From Winogradskyella endarachnes (GTDB lineage Bacteria > Bacteroidota > Bacteroidia > Flavobacteriales > Flavobacteriaceae), in contig NZ_WOWS01000006.1 of the NCBI RefSeq assembly GCF_009741275.1, positions 102,828 through 166,827 on the forward strand: DNA of 64,000 nt, written 5' to 3'. A program made the translations under genes and the position numbers. Of the stretch, positions 55,160-64,000 are shown in pieces (position 1 is the stretch's first letter; each line of letters starts with the position of its first letter). Under the pieces are notes generated by a model that saw only the letters and a program-made list of their open reading frames with translations, was not told the origin of the DNA and ran no database searches.

Positions 55160-55549
55160 TTACGGCTGCACAGCTAATATTACTTTAAATTTGTTTCTAT
55201 TGGCTATATCCATCACCTTTACTACATTTTCTACTGGTACGGATTTTTCTGCACGTAAAACAATTGTAGGTGCATCTTGATTAGCAAATATGGCTAATAA
55301 CTGTGTTTCTAACATCGCTTCACTTACACGTTTCTGGTCTATATAATAGGTCAAATCCTTTTTGATACTTACTGCTGTTGATTTTTTATTTTCTGTTTTA
55401 CCACTTGCTTTAGGTAAAACAATATCAATAGCATTAGTACTTACCAATGTAGACGCTATCATAAAAAAGATTAATAACAAGAATACAATATCCGTCATTG
55501 ACGCAAAATTGAATTCTGGTGTTATTTTATTTCGTCCTCTAATATTCAT
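55160..55549 (-). CDS. exbD: ExbD/TolR family biopolymer transport protein
   Basis: This 129-residue protein has one membrane segment (about 17-37) holding the conserved proton-path aspartate in FASMTDIVFLLLIFFM, and a periplasmic domain (TIVLRAEKSVPVENVVKVMD). It works with ExbB and TonB in proton-motive-force coupling. It begins 3 bases after exbB. Confidence 0.95.
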   Translation of the reverse strand: MNIRGRNKITPEFNFASMTDIVFLLLIFFMIASTLVSTNAIDIVLPKASGKTENKKSTAVSIKKDLTYYIDQKRVSEAMLETQLLAIFANQDAPTIVLRAEKSVPVENVVKVMDIANRNKFKVILAVQP

Positions 55550-55552
55550 AAA

Positions 55553-56248
55553 TTAGATAGGTTCGTTTAAGTGATCTAAAAATTCAATAGAATTAGCTTC
55601 CATTTGGTATACTACTTTATTAGTCTTACCAACAACGTGGTTAAATGCTACATAAGCTACAATACCTACAATTAAACCACCAACGGTTGTTGTCATTGCT
55701 GTATATAAACCACTTGCTAAAACATCCATTTGTATAGTTCCTCCTGCATTTGCAAGTTCAAAAATTGAGATAATCATACCAACTACAGTTCCTAAGAAAC
55801 CAATCATTGGTGCCACACCAGAAATGGTTGCTAAAACATTTACATTCTTTTCTAGATTATAAATTTCTAAACGGCCTGCATTTTCAATTGCTGTATTAAT
55901 ATCATCTAAAGGTTTACCAATTCTTGTAATTCCTTTATTAATTAATCTAGAAACTGGGGAGTTTTGTTGCGCACATAACATTTGTGCTGAGTCAATTTTA
56001 CCATTACTTACATGGTCTTTTATTTGATTCATAAAATTAGAATCGACCTTAGAAGCTGCTTTAATCGCAAAAATACGTTCAAAATAAATGTATATGGCTA
56101 GAATAAGGAGTACAAATAAAATAAGAATAATGACTATTCCTGAAGTTCCTCCACTTGAAATCAATTCTATTATAGACAACGTTTTTTCAACTGGTTCGCC
56201 TTCAGCTAAAACATCTATTTCATCTTGAATAGCACTTAATGATATCAT
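55553..56248 (-). CDS. exbB: ExbB/TolQ/MotA family proton channel protein
   Basis: This 231-residue protein has three membrane segments (about 32-53, 140-162, 178-200). The family core reads IAPMIGFLGTVVGMI-like (here GVAPMIGFLGTVVGMIISIFELAN) and GLYTAMTTTVGGLIVGIVAYVAFN. It forms the channel that drives TonB with ExbD, whose gene follows after 3 bases. It is the first gene of exbB-exbD-tonB-folC. Confidence 0.95.
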   Translation of the reverse strand: MISLSAIQDEIDVLAEGEPVEKTLSIIELISSGGTSGIVIILILFVLLILAIYIYFERIFAIKAASKVDSNFMNQIKDHVSNGKIDSAQMLCAQQNSPVSRLINKGITRIGKPLDDINTAIENAGRLEIYNLEKNVNVLATISGVAPMIGFLGTVVGMIISIFELANAGGTIQMDVLASGLYTAMTTTVGGLIVGIVAYVAFNHVVGKTNKVVYQMEANSIEFLDHLNEPI

Positions 56249-56326
56249 ACTAAATTATTTAATTTTTAAGTTGTTGTTTTAATAACGTTAAGTTTTTAAC
56301 TTAAGTATAATTGTGTGTTTTCTATG

Positions 56327-57718
56327 TTAAAAAATTGCTCTTGTTACCATAAAAGCAGCAGCACCAGCAATAAAACCAACAAATGCTAACCAAGATATTT
56401 TCTTTAAATACCAGAAGAAATCTATTTTTTCCATTCCCATTGCTACAACTCCTGCAGCAGAACCAATAATTAACATACTTCCACCTGTACCTGCAGAGTA
56501 AGCAATAAAGTGCCAAAGTTCGTTATCTATAGGTTCTGAGAACATACCTAAACTAGCAGCAACCAGAGGTACATTATCTATTACAGCAGAACCAATACCT
56601 AATAATAATACTACTAGATCAGAAACCCCTTCATGATGTAATTCTGTTCCTAACATTGGCATGCTTTCTTGTAAAGATCCTGCAAAGCCAAACAAAATTC
56701 CTAGAGATTCTAATGCGGCAACTGCCATTAAAATACCCAAGAAAAATAAGATACTTGGCAATTCTATTTTTGATAATGAATAGTGAACAGGACTATGACT
56801 AGCGTGAGAATCATGTTCATCTGAGCCAACCCCTGATATAGCAAACTTAGAATTACTATATACTTCTGCAAAAATTGCTACCACACCTAAAGAAAGCATC
56901 ATACCTACATATGGTGGTAAATGTGTTACTACTTTAAAAATTGGCACAAAAATAATAGCACCTAATCCTAGAAATAACATTGTAGAACTAAACTTACTTT
57001 TTGTTTTTCCATCAGATTCTTGTAATTCTAAATCACCCTTAAACGGTTTTAAAAACGATGCAATTAAAGTTGGTACAACCATACATAATAAAGATGGAAT
57101 AAATAAATATGATAATAATTTACCTGTAGAAACTTTGTTACCAATCCATAACATTGTTGTTGTAACATCACCAATAGGTGACCATGCACCACCTGCATTG
57201 GCAGCAATAATAATTAGACCTGCATACCAAATTCTAACATCTCTTTCTTTAACAATTTTTTGAAGAATAGAGATTAATACAATAGTAGCAGTAAGGTTGT
57301 CTATAATAGCAGAGAGGATAAAGGCTAAGATAGCAAACATCCATAATAGTTTTTTTCTACTATTGAACTTTACAGCATTTTTTATTGTAGAGAACCCATC
57401 GAAATAATCAATGATTTCTACTATGGTCATTGCACCTAAAAGAAAAACAAGAATTTCAGCGGTCTTACCTAAATGGTGTAGTAAGGTTTCTTCCATTAAA
57501 TGCATTTTTTCTTCATGCGGAAGTAAACCAAAGTTTTCCATTAAACTATGTTGAGCAGAATTAAACCACTGACCAAAATCATCAATACCTAAAGAAATTA
57601 ACGCCCAACTAATAGCCATCATTACTAATGCCGGAATTAATTTATCGATTTTAATATTATGCTCTAACGTTATGGCCAAATAGCCTAATACAAATACAAG
57701 AATTATTACTGTTTCCAT
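56327..57718 (-). CDS. nhaD: Na+/H+ antiporter NhaD
   Basis: The 463-residue protein has about twelve hydrophobic segments and the ion-transporter family motifs FILSAIIDNLTATIVL, NAGGAWSPIGDVTTTMLW and GIGSAVIDNVPLVAA. These motifs, repeated in both halves, are typical of NhaD. It exports Na+ (and Li+) in exchange for protons, in keeping with a marine lifestyle. It follows the glutamate dehydrogenase gene by 14 bases on the same strand. Confidence 0.95.
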   Translation of the reverse strand: METVIILVFVLGYLAITLEHNIKIDKLIPALVMMAISWALISLGIDDFGQWFNSAQHSLMENFGLLPHEEKMHLMEETLLHHLGKTAEILVFLLGAMTIVEIIDYFDGFSTIKNAVKFNSRKKLLWMFAILAFILSAIIDNLTATIVLISILQKIVKERDVRIWYAGLIIIAANAGGAWSPIGDVTTTMLWIGNKVSTGKLLSYLFIPSLLCMVVPTLIASFLKPFKGDLELQESDGKTKSKFSSTMLFLGLGAIIFVPIFKVVTHLPPYVGMMLSLGVVAIFAEVYSNSKFAISGVGSDEHDSHASHSPVHYSLSKIELPSILFFLGILMAVAALESLGILFGFAGSLQESMPMLGTELHHEGVSDLVVLLLGIGSAVIDNVPLVAASLGMFSEPIDNELWHFIAYSAGTGGSMLIIGSAAGVVAMGMEKIDFFWYLKKISWLAFVGFIAGAAAFMVTRAIF

Positions 57719-57732
57719 TATAAGGGATTTTA

Positions 57733-58962
57733 TTAAATTAGTTGTCTAAGGGCAATTTCAAAAGCTGTTTCGCTTATGCCTGTTTTTTTGGGATTATTAT
57801 TATGTACTGTTTGTAATGCTTTTTTTATAACTTCTGATGTATCGTTAAAAATGGCTTCATCTGTCATTTGTACTTTACGTTCCATAAAGTATGCAAAGAC
57901 CCTTGCCATTCCACAATTTGATATAAAGTCTGGAATTAAACTTACCTTTTGATCCGTATCTTCCATAATTGAACCAAAAAATATTTCTTTATCTGCAAAT
58001 GGCACATTAGCACCACAAGTAATTACTTCTAAACCTGTAGAAATCATTTGATCTATTTGATTCTGAGTTACTAACCTAGAAGCTGCACAAGGCGCAAAAA
58101 TTTCTGTTTGCAATGACCATATTTTTTCATTAATCTCTTCAAAAGGAATTAATGAATCTGCAATAAGTGTATTACCATTTTTATTAAGATATAAATCCGT
58201 GATTTGCTTAAACGAAAATCCATCTTTATTTATTAAACCACCAACTCTATCTATAATGCCAACAACTTTTGCTCCCATTTGAGCAAAATAGAAAGCTGCA
58301 GCAGCACCAACGTTACCAAAACCTTGTACAACTACCCTTTTTCCTTTAATTGAACTATCATTGATATCGTAAAAATGTTTTGCAGCTACAGCAACACCAT
58401 AACCCGTAATCATATCTGCAACTGTATATTTTTTGCTAACATCTGGAGAATACTCTGGGTTTTCTATAACCTTAATTACACCTTGTCTTAATTGACCAAT
58501 TCTATTAATTTTATCTGCAATGGTAGGTTTAAAGTGACCTTCAAAAACACCTTCTTGCGGATGCCAAACCCCACTTTCTTCTGTAATAGGAATTACCTCG
58601 TGGATTTCATCTACATTTAAATCTCCACCTGTACCATAATAACTTTTAAGTAAAGGTGAAACTGCAGCATACCAACGTTCTAAAACTCCTTTTTTTCTTG
58701 GGTCTTGTGGATCAAAATTAATACCAGACTTTGCACCACCAATAGAAGGTCCAGATACGGTAAACTTAACCTCCATGGTTTTAGCAAGGGATAGTACTTC
58801 ATTTCTATCTAAACCTTTACGCATTCTGGTTCCTCCTCCCGCTGCTCCTCCTCTAAGAGAATTTATAACTGTCCAGCCTTCTGCGTCTGTTTCAGAATCA
58901 TTCCAATGGAATACAATTTCGGGGCTTTTATTTTCGTAGGTATGAAGTAATTCTTTGATCAA
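57733..58962 (-). CDS. Glu/Leu/Phe/Val family dehydrogenase
   Basis: The protein has 409 residues from the TTG at 58960-58962 (MIKELLHTYENKSPE). The longer TTG start at 58989 lies inside the -7 element 58987-58994 and cannot be transcribed. Conserved features are LRGGAAGGGTRMRKG, the catalytic-lysine motif GPSIGGAKSGI (K78) and the dinucleotide fold VVVQGFGNVGAAAAFY. It oxidatively deaminates an amino acid, most likely glutamate, linking nitrogen and carbon metabolism. nhaD follows after 14 bases. Confidence 0.93.
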   Translation of the reverse strand: MIKELLHTYENKSPEIVFHWNDSETDAEGWTVINSLRGGAAGGGTRMRKGLDRNEVLSLAKTMEVKFTVSGPSIGGAKSGINFDPQDPRKKGVLERWYAAVSPLLKSYYGTGGDLNVDEIHEVIPITEESGVWHPQEGVFEGHFKPTIADKINRIGQLRQGVIKVIENPEYSPDVSKKYTVADMITGYGVAVAAKHFYDINDSSIKGKRVVVQGFGNVGAAAAFYFAQMGAKVVGIIDRVGGLINKDGFSFKQITDLYLNKNGNTLIADSLIPFEEINEKIWSLQTEIFAPCAASRLVTQNQIDQMISTGLEVITCGANVPFADKEIFFGSIMEDTDQKVSLIPDFISNCGMARVFAYFMERKVQMTDEAIFNDTSEVIKKALQTVHNNNPKKTGISETAFEIALRQLI

Positions 58963-58986
58963 TTTTTTGAGTTTAATTTCTTGTAA

Positions 58987-58994
58987 CAAATATA
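58987..58994 (-). promoter_or_regulatory. -7 element of gdh-nhaD; decides the gdh start
   Basis: TATATTTG on the minus strand matches TAnnTTTG. Its last three bases are the TTG of the longest frame, so the real start must be further downstream, at 58962. Confidence 0.7.
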
Positions 58995-59019
58995 AAAAAC
59001 TAAAACCTCTTAATGTTAA

Positions 59020-60093
59020 TTAAAGTTGATTTTTAGGCATTAAAATTTTTCCTGAAGAATGATCTCTATTTGCGCCTGTTACACTCCTCAAACAATTCAC
59101 TTCATTTCGCTCTTTTAAGACACCTAATAACCCAAAAATTAATGCTTCTTTAAATTCTACGATTTCATTATCTGGTATTATAATTTTTGAATGTGAATAA
59201 TATTTTATTCTATGCATTAGAAATTCATTGTAAACACCACCTCCTGTGACCAAAACTTTTGAATTTTTTAGATTTAAAATTTTTGAAATTTGAATAGCTA
59301 TATGTTCTATAAAGGTTCTTAAAACATCTTTAATTTGAAGCTTAAAAGAGTCTATTAATGGAATAACATTTATATCAACCCATTCTAAACCTAAGGATTT
59401 TGGAGGTTCTTCAATGTAAAATTGAAGTTGATTAAGTTCTGCTAATAATGACTCATTTATTTTTCCATTTGAAGCAAGTTCCCCTTTATCATCATATTCT
59501 AAATTAATTTTAGAAACATAATAATTTAAAACAATGTTTACAGGACAAATGTCAAACGCTATTCTTACATCATTCAATCTGTAAGAAACATTGGCAAAAC
59601 CTCCTAAGTTTAAACAATATTCAAATTCACTAAATAAAAGTTGATCACCTATAGGTACCAAAGGCGCTCCTTGTCCACCAAATTTTACATCTTGAACTCT
59701 AAAATCACAAATAACTTTTTGATTTAATTGATCTGCTAAAATTTGATTATTTCCAATTTGGTAGGTTAAACCTCTTTCTGGTTGGTGTAAAGCCGTATGG
59801 CCATGAGAAGCAATAAAATCAATTGCCTGCAAATTATGCTCATCTATAAAATTAGAAATAACCAAAGCTAAATATGAAGAATACTCCAAATCAATTTCTT
59901 TTAACTCATCCGAATTCAGTGCTACTAATTGGCTCAGTCTAATTTTCCATTCTTTTGGATATTTTACGGTTTTGGCATCACTAATATTAAACATCCATTT
60001 ATCGATTAATGAAAAATTCACCTTAATAATATCAATCCCATCTAATGAGGTGCCAGACATTAATGCAATAATATTGTAATTAGATTTTATCAT
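59020..60093 (-). CDS. anmK: anhydro-N-acetylmuramic acid kinase
   Basis: This 357-residue sugar kinase has ALMSGTSLDGIDI at the N-terminus (ATP site), IASHGHTALHQPE, LNLGGFANVSY and VLVTGGGVYNEFLMHRI. It phosphorylates and opens anhydroMurNAc during peptidoglycan recycling. The ATG at 60093 gives the usual short N-terminus. The longer frame (60129) adds MVFSIGNIIFTN, without family support as far as I can judge. Confidence 0.95.
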   Translation of the reverse strand: MIKSNYNIIALMSGTSLDGIDIIKVNFSLIDKWMFNISDAKTVKYPKEWKIRLSQLVALNSDELKEIDLEYSSYLALVISNFIDEHNLQAIDFIASHGHTALHQPERGLTYQIGNNQILADQLNQKVICDFRVQDVKFGGQGAPLVPIGDQLLFSEFEYCLNLGGFANVSYRLNDVRIAFDICPVNIVLNYYVSKINLEYDDKGELASNGKINESLLAELNQLQFYIEEPPKSLGLEWVDINVIPLIDSFKLQIKDVLRTFIEHIAIQISKILNLKNSKVLVTGGGVYNEFLMHRIKYYSHSKIIIPDNEIVEFKEALIFGLLGVLKERNEVNCLRSVTGANRDHSSGKILMPKNQL

Positions 60094-60139
60094 ATTAGTA
60101 AAAATAATATTACCTATTGAAAATACCATAAGAAAAAAT

Positions 60140-60147
60140 TATATTTG
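60140..60147 (+). promoter_or_regulatory. -7 element of the acyl-CoA dehydrogenase gene
   Basis: TATATTTG matches TAnnTTTG, 34 bases before the ATG at 60182. It excludes the longer TTG frame starting at 60149. Confidence 0.65.
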
Positions 60148-60181
60148 CTTGAATTTTTTATTAAATCAACAATTTATAAAT

Positions 60182-61324
60182 ATGAACTTTAGTTTAACAG
60201 AAGAGCATTTAATGATACGTGATGCAGCGAGAGATTTTGCACAAACAGAATTACTTCCTGGTGTAATTGAACGTGATAATGCTCAGAAATTTCCAGATTC
60301 GTTAGTAAGAAAAATGGGCGAATTAGGATTTTTAGGTATTATGGTAGACCCAAAATATGGAGGTAGTGGTATGGATACTATTTCTTACGTGCTTATTATG
60401 GAGGAATTATCTAAAATAGATGCCTCTGCTTCAGTAATGGTCTCTGTTAATAATTCTTTAGTCTGTTACGGGCTTGAAGCTTTTGGAAGCGAAGCACAAA
60501 AACAAAAGTATCTTACAAAATTAGCAACTGGAGAAAGTATTGGTGCATTTTGCTTAAGTGAACCAGAAGCAGGTAGCGACGCTACTTCACAAAGAACTAC
60601 AGCAATTGATAAAGGTGATTACTATTTAATTAACGGAACGAAAAATTGGATTACAAATGGTGGACGCGCCGATTTCTACTTAGTAATTGCACAGACCGAT
60701 AAACATAAAGGTTCTCATGGCATAAATGCCTTTATAGTTGAAAAAGGGACACCAGGATTTGATATAGGACCAAAAGAAGATAAATTAGGAATTAGAGGAA
60801 GTGATACACATACACTTCAATTTAACGATGTTAAAGTACCTAAAGAAAATAGAATTGGTGATGATGGTTCTGGTTTTAGATTTGCTATGAAAACACTTTC
60901 TGGTGGACGAATTGGTATAGCTGCACAAGCATTAGGTATTGCATCAGGCGCTTATGAACTGGCTCTTAAATATTCTAAAGAGCGAAAAGCATTTGGTACA
61001 GAAATATGTAATCATCAGGCTATTGCATTTAAATTAGCTGATATGTATACAGAAATTGAAGCGGCTAGAATGTTAGTGTTGAAAGCTGCTTGGGATAAAG
61101 ACCAAGGTAATAATTACGATAAATCTAGTGCAATGGCAAAATTATATGCTAGTAAAGTTGCTATGGAACAAACCGTAGAGGCTGTGCAAATACATGGTGG
61201 TAATGGTTTTGTAAAAGAATACCATGTGGAGCGATTAATGCGTGATGCTAAAATTACTCAGATATATGAAGGTACTTCAGAAATTCAAAAAATTGTAATT
61301 TCTAGAGGATTAATTAAAGAATAG
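60182..61324 (+). CDS. acyl-CoA dehydrogenase (short/medium-chain type)
   Basis: The 380-residue FAD enzyme starts MNFSLTEEHLMIRDAARDFA. FCLSEPEAGSDA and the WITNGGRADFYLV region contact FAD, and QIYEGTSEIQ holds the catalytic base E363. It oxidises acyl-CoA to enoyl-CoA in the cytoplasm; the likely substrate is a short chain such as butyryl-CoA, but specificity is not certain. It is a single-gene unit with its own promoter and terminator, divergent from anmK. Confidence 0.96.
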   Translation: MNFSLTEEHLMIRDAARDFAQTELLPGVIERDNAQKFPDSLVRKMGELGFLGIMVDPKYGGSGMDTISYVLIMEELSKIDASASVMVSVNNSLVCYGLEAFGSEAQKQKYLTKLATGESIGAFCLSEPEAGSDATSQRTTAIDKGDYYLINGTKNWITNGGRADFYLVIAQTDKHKGSHGINAFIVEKGTPGFDIGPKEDKLGIRGSDTHTLQFNDVKVPKENRIGDDGSGFRFAMKTLSGGRIGIAAQALGIASGAYELALKYSKERKAFGTEICNHQAIAFKLADMYTEIEAARMLVLKAAWDKDQGNNYDKSSAMAKLYASKVAMEQTVEAVQIHGGNGFVKEYHVERLMRDAKITQIYEGTSEIQKIVISRGLIKE

Positions 61325-61348
61325 TTTACTTTAAATTAATAATAATGT

Positions 61349-61379
61349 AAAAGCTTCAAATTAACTTTTGAAGCTTTTT
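61349..61379. terminator. bidirectional terminator between acyl-CoA dehydrogenase and helicase genes
   Basis: A perfect 12-bp inverted repeat AAAAGCTTCAAA / TTTGAAGCTTTT with a 6-base loop ends in T on one side and A on the other. It overlaps the helicase stop codon by two bases and can serve both convergent genes. Confidence 0.85.
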
Positions 61380-63825
61380 AGTTTTCAGAAAGTTCATTTA
61401 TAACTAAGCGCAATTCACTATAAGAATATTTATCATCTAATTGCTGTTTTAAATCGGTAAGATTTTCAAAAATTTTAGTTGGTATTAGCTCTTTAAGTTC
61501 TTTATAATGTTTAGCATCTATTAAATCAGTTACTTTAACTTCTCCAGAAGAAATAAAACTAGACAAATGACCTAATATAGTATTCTCCGTTAAGTCACGA
61601 ATTGTAGCAATTTCTTTAATGGTTTTTTCTTCTTGAAAATATTTTAAAGACTCTAATTTGGTATTGCCAACTTTCTTTTTAGGTTTAATTATATCTAAAA
61701 TGTTCTCTTTAGATTTAGTATCAATATTATTTTCCTCACAATACGAAATAATCACATTTAATATTTCGGTGCCATATTTTTGAATTCTTGTTTTACCCAT
61801 GCCATGGATTTGTTGTAATTCTTTCTTATTTATTGGTAGAATTTCACACATAGCATACAAAGACTTTTGGGTAAAAACTTGAAAGTGAACTAAATCTTCT
61901 CTATTTGCAATTTCATTTCTTAATTCTCTTAATAATTCAAATAGCTCAACATTAGTAGTACCATCTACTACTGTTTTTCTTTTCCTTGTAGGTTTTTCTT
62001 TTCCTAAAAAAACGGCCTGAACCCTAAGTTTTAAGAATTTCTCTGTAGTAAATCCATCTTTTAATCCTTCAAAAAATAATGCTTTACTGGTAAAGTTATC
62101 TTCTAATGCATCTAAATGTTTGTCTAAATCCTTTTCGATTGCTTTATTATCTGTAGTTACTGATATTCTTTTAAATGATTCTACAAATATATTTTTTGTT
62201 TTATCACGGAAATAAATCAATGCCTTATTAAACCTTTCTTGTATATGAGAGTTAACTTCTGGTAATAGCTGTGAATCAGACAAGCAACTTAGTTGGTTAT
62301 TAAAACTATTACTTACTTTTAATAAATTCGTTACAGTATCTTTAATAGTAATTAATGGCTCCTCAATATTGCCTTTAATACTACTTCTATTTTTATAATA
62401 GATATCTAACAAACGATTAATAGGAAATAGAAATTTATAATAATTAAAAATTTCAGATATTAATGTCAGTTGATAGTTGCGTTCAGATTCTAATAGAATA
62501 GACTCATTTGGTTGATTTTCTTCTGCCTTTTCGTTAAAAGAAATAACATTTTGATCACTAATTATTTGATTAGATTCTATTCTATTAGTTAAAACAAGTC
62601 CTTCTAAAGATTTACAACGACTTAGAGCAACATAAGTTTGTCCATGAGCAAAAGCTCCTTTCGCATCTATTATTGCTTTATCAAAAGTTAAACCCTGACT
62701 TTTATGAATTGTTATTGACCAAGCTAACCTCAAGGGAATTTGGGAAAAACTACCTATTTTTTCTTCTGAAATAGCCTTAGTTTCGGAATCTACATTATAT
62801 TTAATATTCTCCCAAGTTTCAGCTTTAGTAATAATATTAAAATCATCCCCAGGACAATTAACTACTACTTCATCAATTGTTAATGAAATTACCGTTCCTA
62901 TTTTACCATTAAAATAGCGTTTCTCTGGCGAACTATCGTTCTTTATAAACATAACTTGAGCGCCTTTCTTAAGAATCAATTCTTCTTTGTTAGGATAGGA
63001 ATTTTCATAGAATTTACCCTCTACTATTGCCTTATAGCTATACTCATTACCGATAAGTTTTTCAAGTTCTTGTAAATTATTTTGTGTAGCCTTATTATTG
63101 TGTGTTGTGAGCGAAATATACCTATCATGTTTATTCGGAATAAAATCAGGTATATATCTTTTGTTTAGTTCCTTTACCGAATTATCACTTAACTTATTAT
63201 TTCTAATTTCGTTTAAGATATTTATAAATATAGGATTATCTTGCCTATAAATATGTTTTAATTCAATTGTAATTGGGGAACTTTGCTGATAAGATATACT
63301 ACTAAAAAAATAAGCATTTTTATAAAATGTTTTTAAAACTTGCCATTCGTAATCCTTAATAACGGGTGAGAGTTGGCTTAAATCTCCTATCATTAATATT
63401 TGAGCTCCTCCAAAAACTTCATTCCTATTTTTAAAACGTCTTAACGTTTTATCAATACCATCTAATAAATCAGCCCTAACCATACTAATCTCATCAATAA
63501 CAAGTAAATCTAAAGATTTTATAATATCAATTTTAGTTTTACTAAATTTCCTATTAAATCTATTGGAAGTATTAGACAAGCTTTCATTAGGTAAAATAGG
63601 ACCAAATGGTAACTGAAAAAAGGAATGTATAGTTACACCTTTAGCATTAATAGCAGCAACACCAGTCGGAGCCACAATAACCATTCTTTTATTAGTTAGA
63701 AGTTTTAATTTATGAAGAAAGGTGGTTTTTCCAGTGCCAGCTTTACCAGTTAAAAAGATATTCCTATTTGTTTTTGTAACAAAATTCCAAGCTAAATCAA
63801 TTTCTTTATTTACTACCTTATCCAT
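61378..63825 (-). CDS. PIF1/RecD-type DNA helicase with HRDC and C-terminal HTH domains
   Basis: The 815-residue protein has an N-terminal superfamily 1B helicase: Walker A GKAGTGKTT (27-35), VIVAPTGVAAINAKGVTIHSF, LLVIDEISMVRADLL, LMIGDLSQLSPV and a C-terminal motor motif TIHKSQGLTFDKAIID...YVALSRC. After about residue 450 comes a helical linker. An HRDC domain follows (about 625-700; KKELQQIHGMGKTRIQKYG), then a RecQ/HTH_40-like end (about 725-815; KTIKEIATIRDLTENTILGHLSSF). The accessory domains resemble those of RecQ. It likely acts in replication or repair, but its precise role is unknown. Confidence 0.92.
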   Translation of the reverse strand: MDKVVNKEIDLAWNFVTKTNRNIFLTGKAGTGKTTFLHKLKLLTNKRMVIVAPTGVAAINAKGVTIHSFFQLPFGPILPNESLSNTSNRFNRKFSKTKIDIIKSLDLLVIDEISMVRADLLDGIDKTLRRFKNRNEVFGGAQILMIGDLSQLSPVIKDYEWQVLKTFYKNAYFFSSISYQQSSPITIELKHIYRQDNPIFINILNEIRNNKLSDNSVKELNKRYIPDFIPNKHDRYISLTTHNNKATQNNLQELEKLIGNEYSYKAIVEGKFYENSYPNKEELILKKGAQVMFIKNDSSPEKRYFNGKIGTVISLTIDEVVVNCPGDDFNIITKAETWENIKYNVDSETKAISEEKIGSFSQIPLRLAWSITIHKSQGLTFDKAIIDAKGAFAHGQTYVALSRCKSLEGLVLTNRIESNQIISDQNVISFNEKAEENQPNESILLESERNYQLTLISEIFNYYKFLFPINRLLDIYYKNRSSIKGNIEEPLITIKDTVTNLLKVSNSFNNQLSCLSDSQLLPEVNSHIQERFNKALIYFRDKTKNIFVESFKRISVTTDNKAIEKDLDKHLDALEDNFTSKALFFEGLKDGFTTEKFLKLRVQAVFLGKEKPTRKRKTVVDGTTNVELFELLRELRNEIANREDLVHFQVFTQKSLYAMCEILPINKKELQQIHGMGKTRIQKYGTEILNVIISYCEENNIDTKSKENILDIIKPKKKVGNTKLESLKYFQEEKTIKEIATIRDLTENTILGHLSSFISSGEVKVTDLIDAKHYKELKELIPTKIFENLTDLKQQLDDKYSYSELRLVINELSEN

Positions 63826-63898
63826 AATTAAAATAAACTATGAATATACTAAAACTATCGTTTAAATAACTATATTCACCAAAAACGGTATAAAAACG

Positions 63899-63931
63899 AA
63901 AAAACCCTTACTAGTTGTCTAGTAAGGGTTT
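63899..63931 (-). terminator. terminator of the rRNA operon
   Basis: A perfect 13-bp inverted repeat AAACCCTTACTAG / CTAGTAAGGGTTT has a TTGT loop and a run of A on the plus strand (a U tract on the minus strand). It lies about 30 bases after the 5S rRNA 3' end. Confidence 0.9.
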
Positions 63932-63959
63932 AATTTAAATCGAATAAATCGATAAAAAA

Positions 63960-64000
63960 GGCGGCGACCTACTCTTCCACAGTCAAGCAGTACCATCGGC
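63960..64000 (-). rRNA. rrf: 5S ribosomal RNA, 3' end (partial)
   Basis: Read on the minus strand, the last 41 bases contain GCCGATGGTACTGC and GTGGAAGAGTAGGTCGCCGC. This is the conserved 3' part of bacterial 5S rRNA. The rest of the gene, and presumably the 23S and 16S genes, lie beyond the window end. Confidence 0.9.

Noticed and set aside
56280..56305. Inverted repeat TTAAGTT-TTT-AACTTAA between exbB and nhaD as the nhaD terminator
   Set aside because: The 7-bp stem is almost entirely A and T and has no clear U tract; too weak to call.

Overview
The window is a chromosomal segment of an AT-rich member of the Bacteroidota, most likely a gliding marine flavobacterium (Flavobacteriaceae). 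Four things point there: a type IX secretion/gliding locus (porU, porV, gldJ); Bacteroidota-type promoters (-7 element TAnnTTTG) in front of many genes; a SusC-like TonB plug inside an alpha-2-macroglobulin; and a set of housekeeping genes typical of flavobacteria. I see no prophage, insertion sequence or CRISPR array. The window begins inside a large alpha-2-macroglobulin gene and ends inside a 5S rRNA gene.

Layout. 1-9.5 kb: alpha-2-macroglobulin with plug insert, a LytS/LytTR two-component pair, and an S9 peptidase. The kinase operon and the peptidase share the same upstream LytTR-type operator. 9.7-13.2 kb: minus-strand run of an HPRT-adenylate kinase fusion, obgE, a K+ channel and a DUF4136 lipoprotein. 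13.4-18.0 kb: purK-purE, an M3 oligopeptidase and a putative membrane-anchored LAS-type peptidase. 18.0-21.1 kb: a GbsR/MarR regulator followed by a DCC-family thiol oxidoreductase, two paralogous small membrane proteins and a TIGR01777 epimerase. Two identical palindromes precede the regulator and the operon. This is the best candidate for an undescribed system. 21.1-22.8 kb: ECF sigma factor, degenerate zinc-finger partner and UbiA-like protein. 23-28.4 kb: gcvP, then a ketosynthase III / methyltransferase / glycosyltransferase trio. 28.4-32.8 kb: inverted-repeat element, PafA phosphatase with endonuclease, and MlaE/MlaF lipid transporter. 32.8-38.3 kb: six-gene minus-strand run (M28 peptidase, SDR, HAD, SprT-like, manC, DUF389). 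38.4-49 kb: pdhC, pdhA, cdd, porV, porU and divergent gldJ. 49-52.9 kb: murF, TonB-dependent receptor and tRNA-Val. 53-61.3 kb: exbB-exbD-tonB-folC, gdh-nhaD, anmK and acyl-CoA dehydrogenase. 61.4-64 kb: PIF1-type helicase, then the terminator and 3' end of a 5S rRNA.

How parts work together. PorU and PorV are outer-membrane parts of the type IX secretion attachment complex, and GldJ is a gliding/secretion lipoprotein. ExbB/ExbD/TonB can energise TonB-dependent receptors such as the one at 50.4-52.8 kb. PafA and the endonuclease look like a phosphate or nucleotide scavenging pair. Several starts were set by promoter position, because the longest reading frame began inside or ahead of the -7 element (gcvP, acyl-CoA dehydrogenase, glutamate dehydrogenase, UbiA-like). 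Functional names come from motif recognition by eye; no database search was run.
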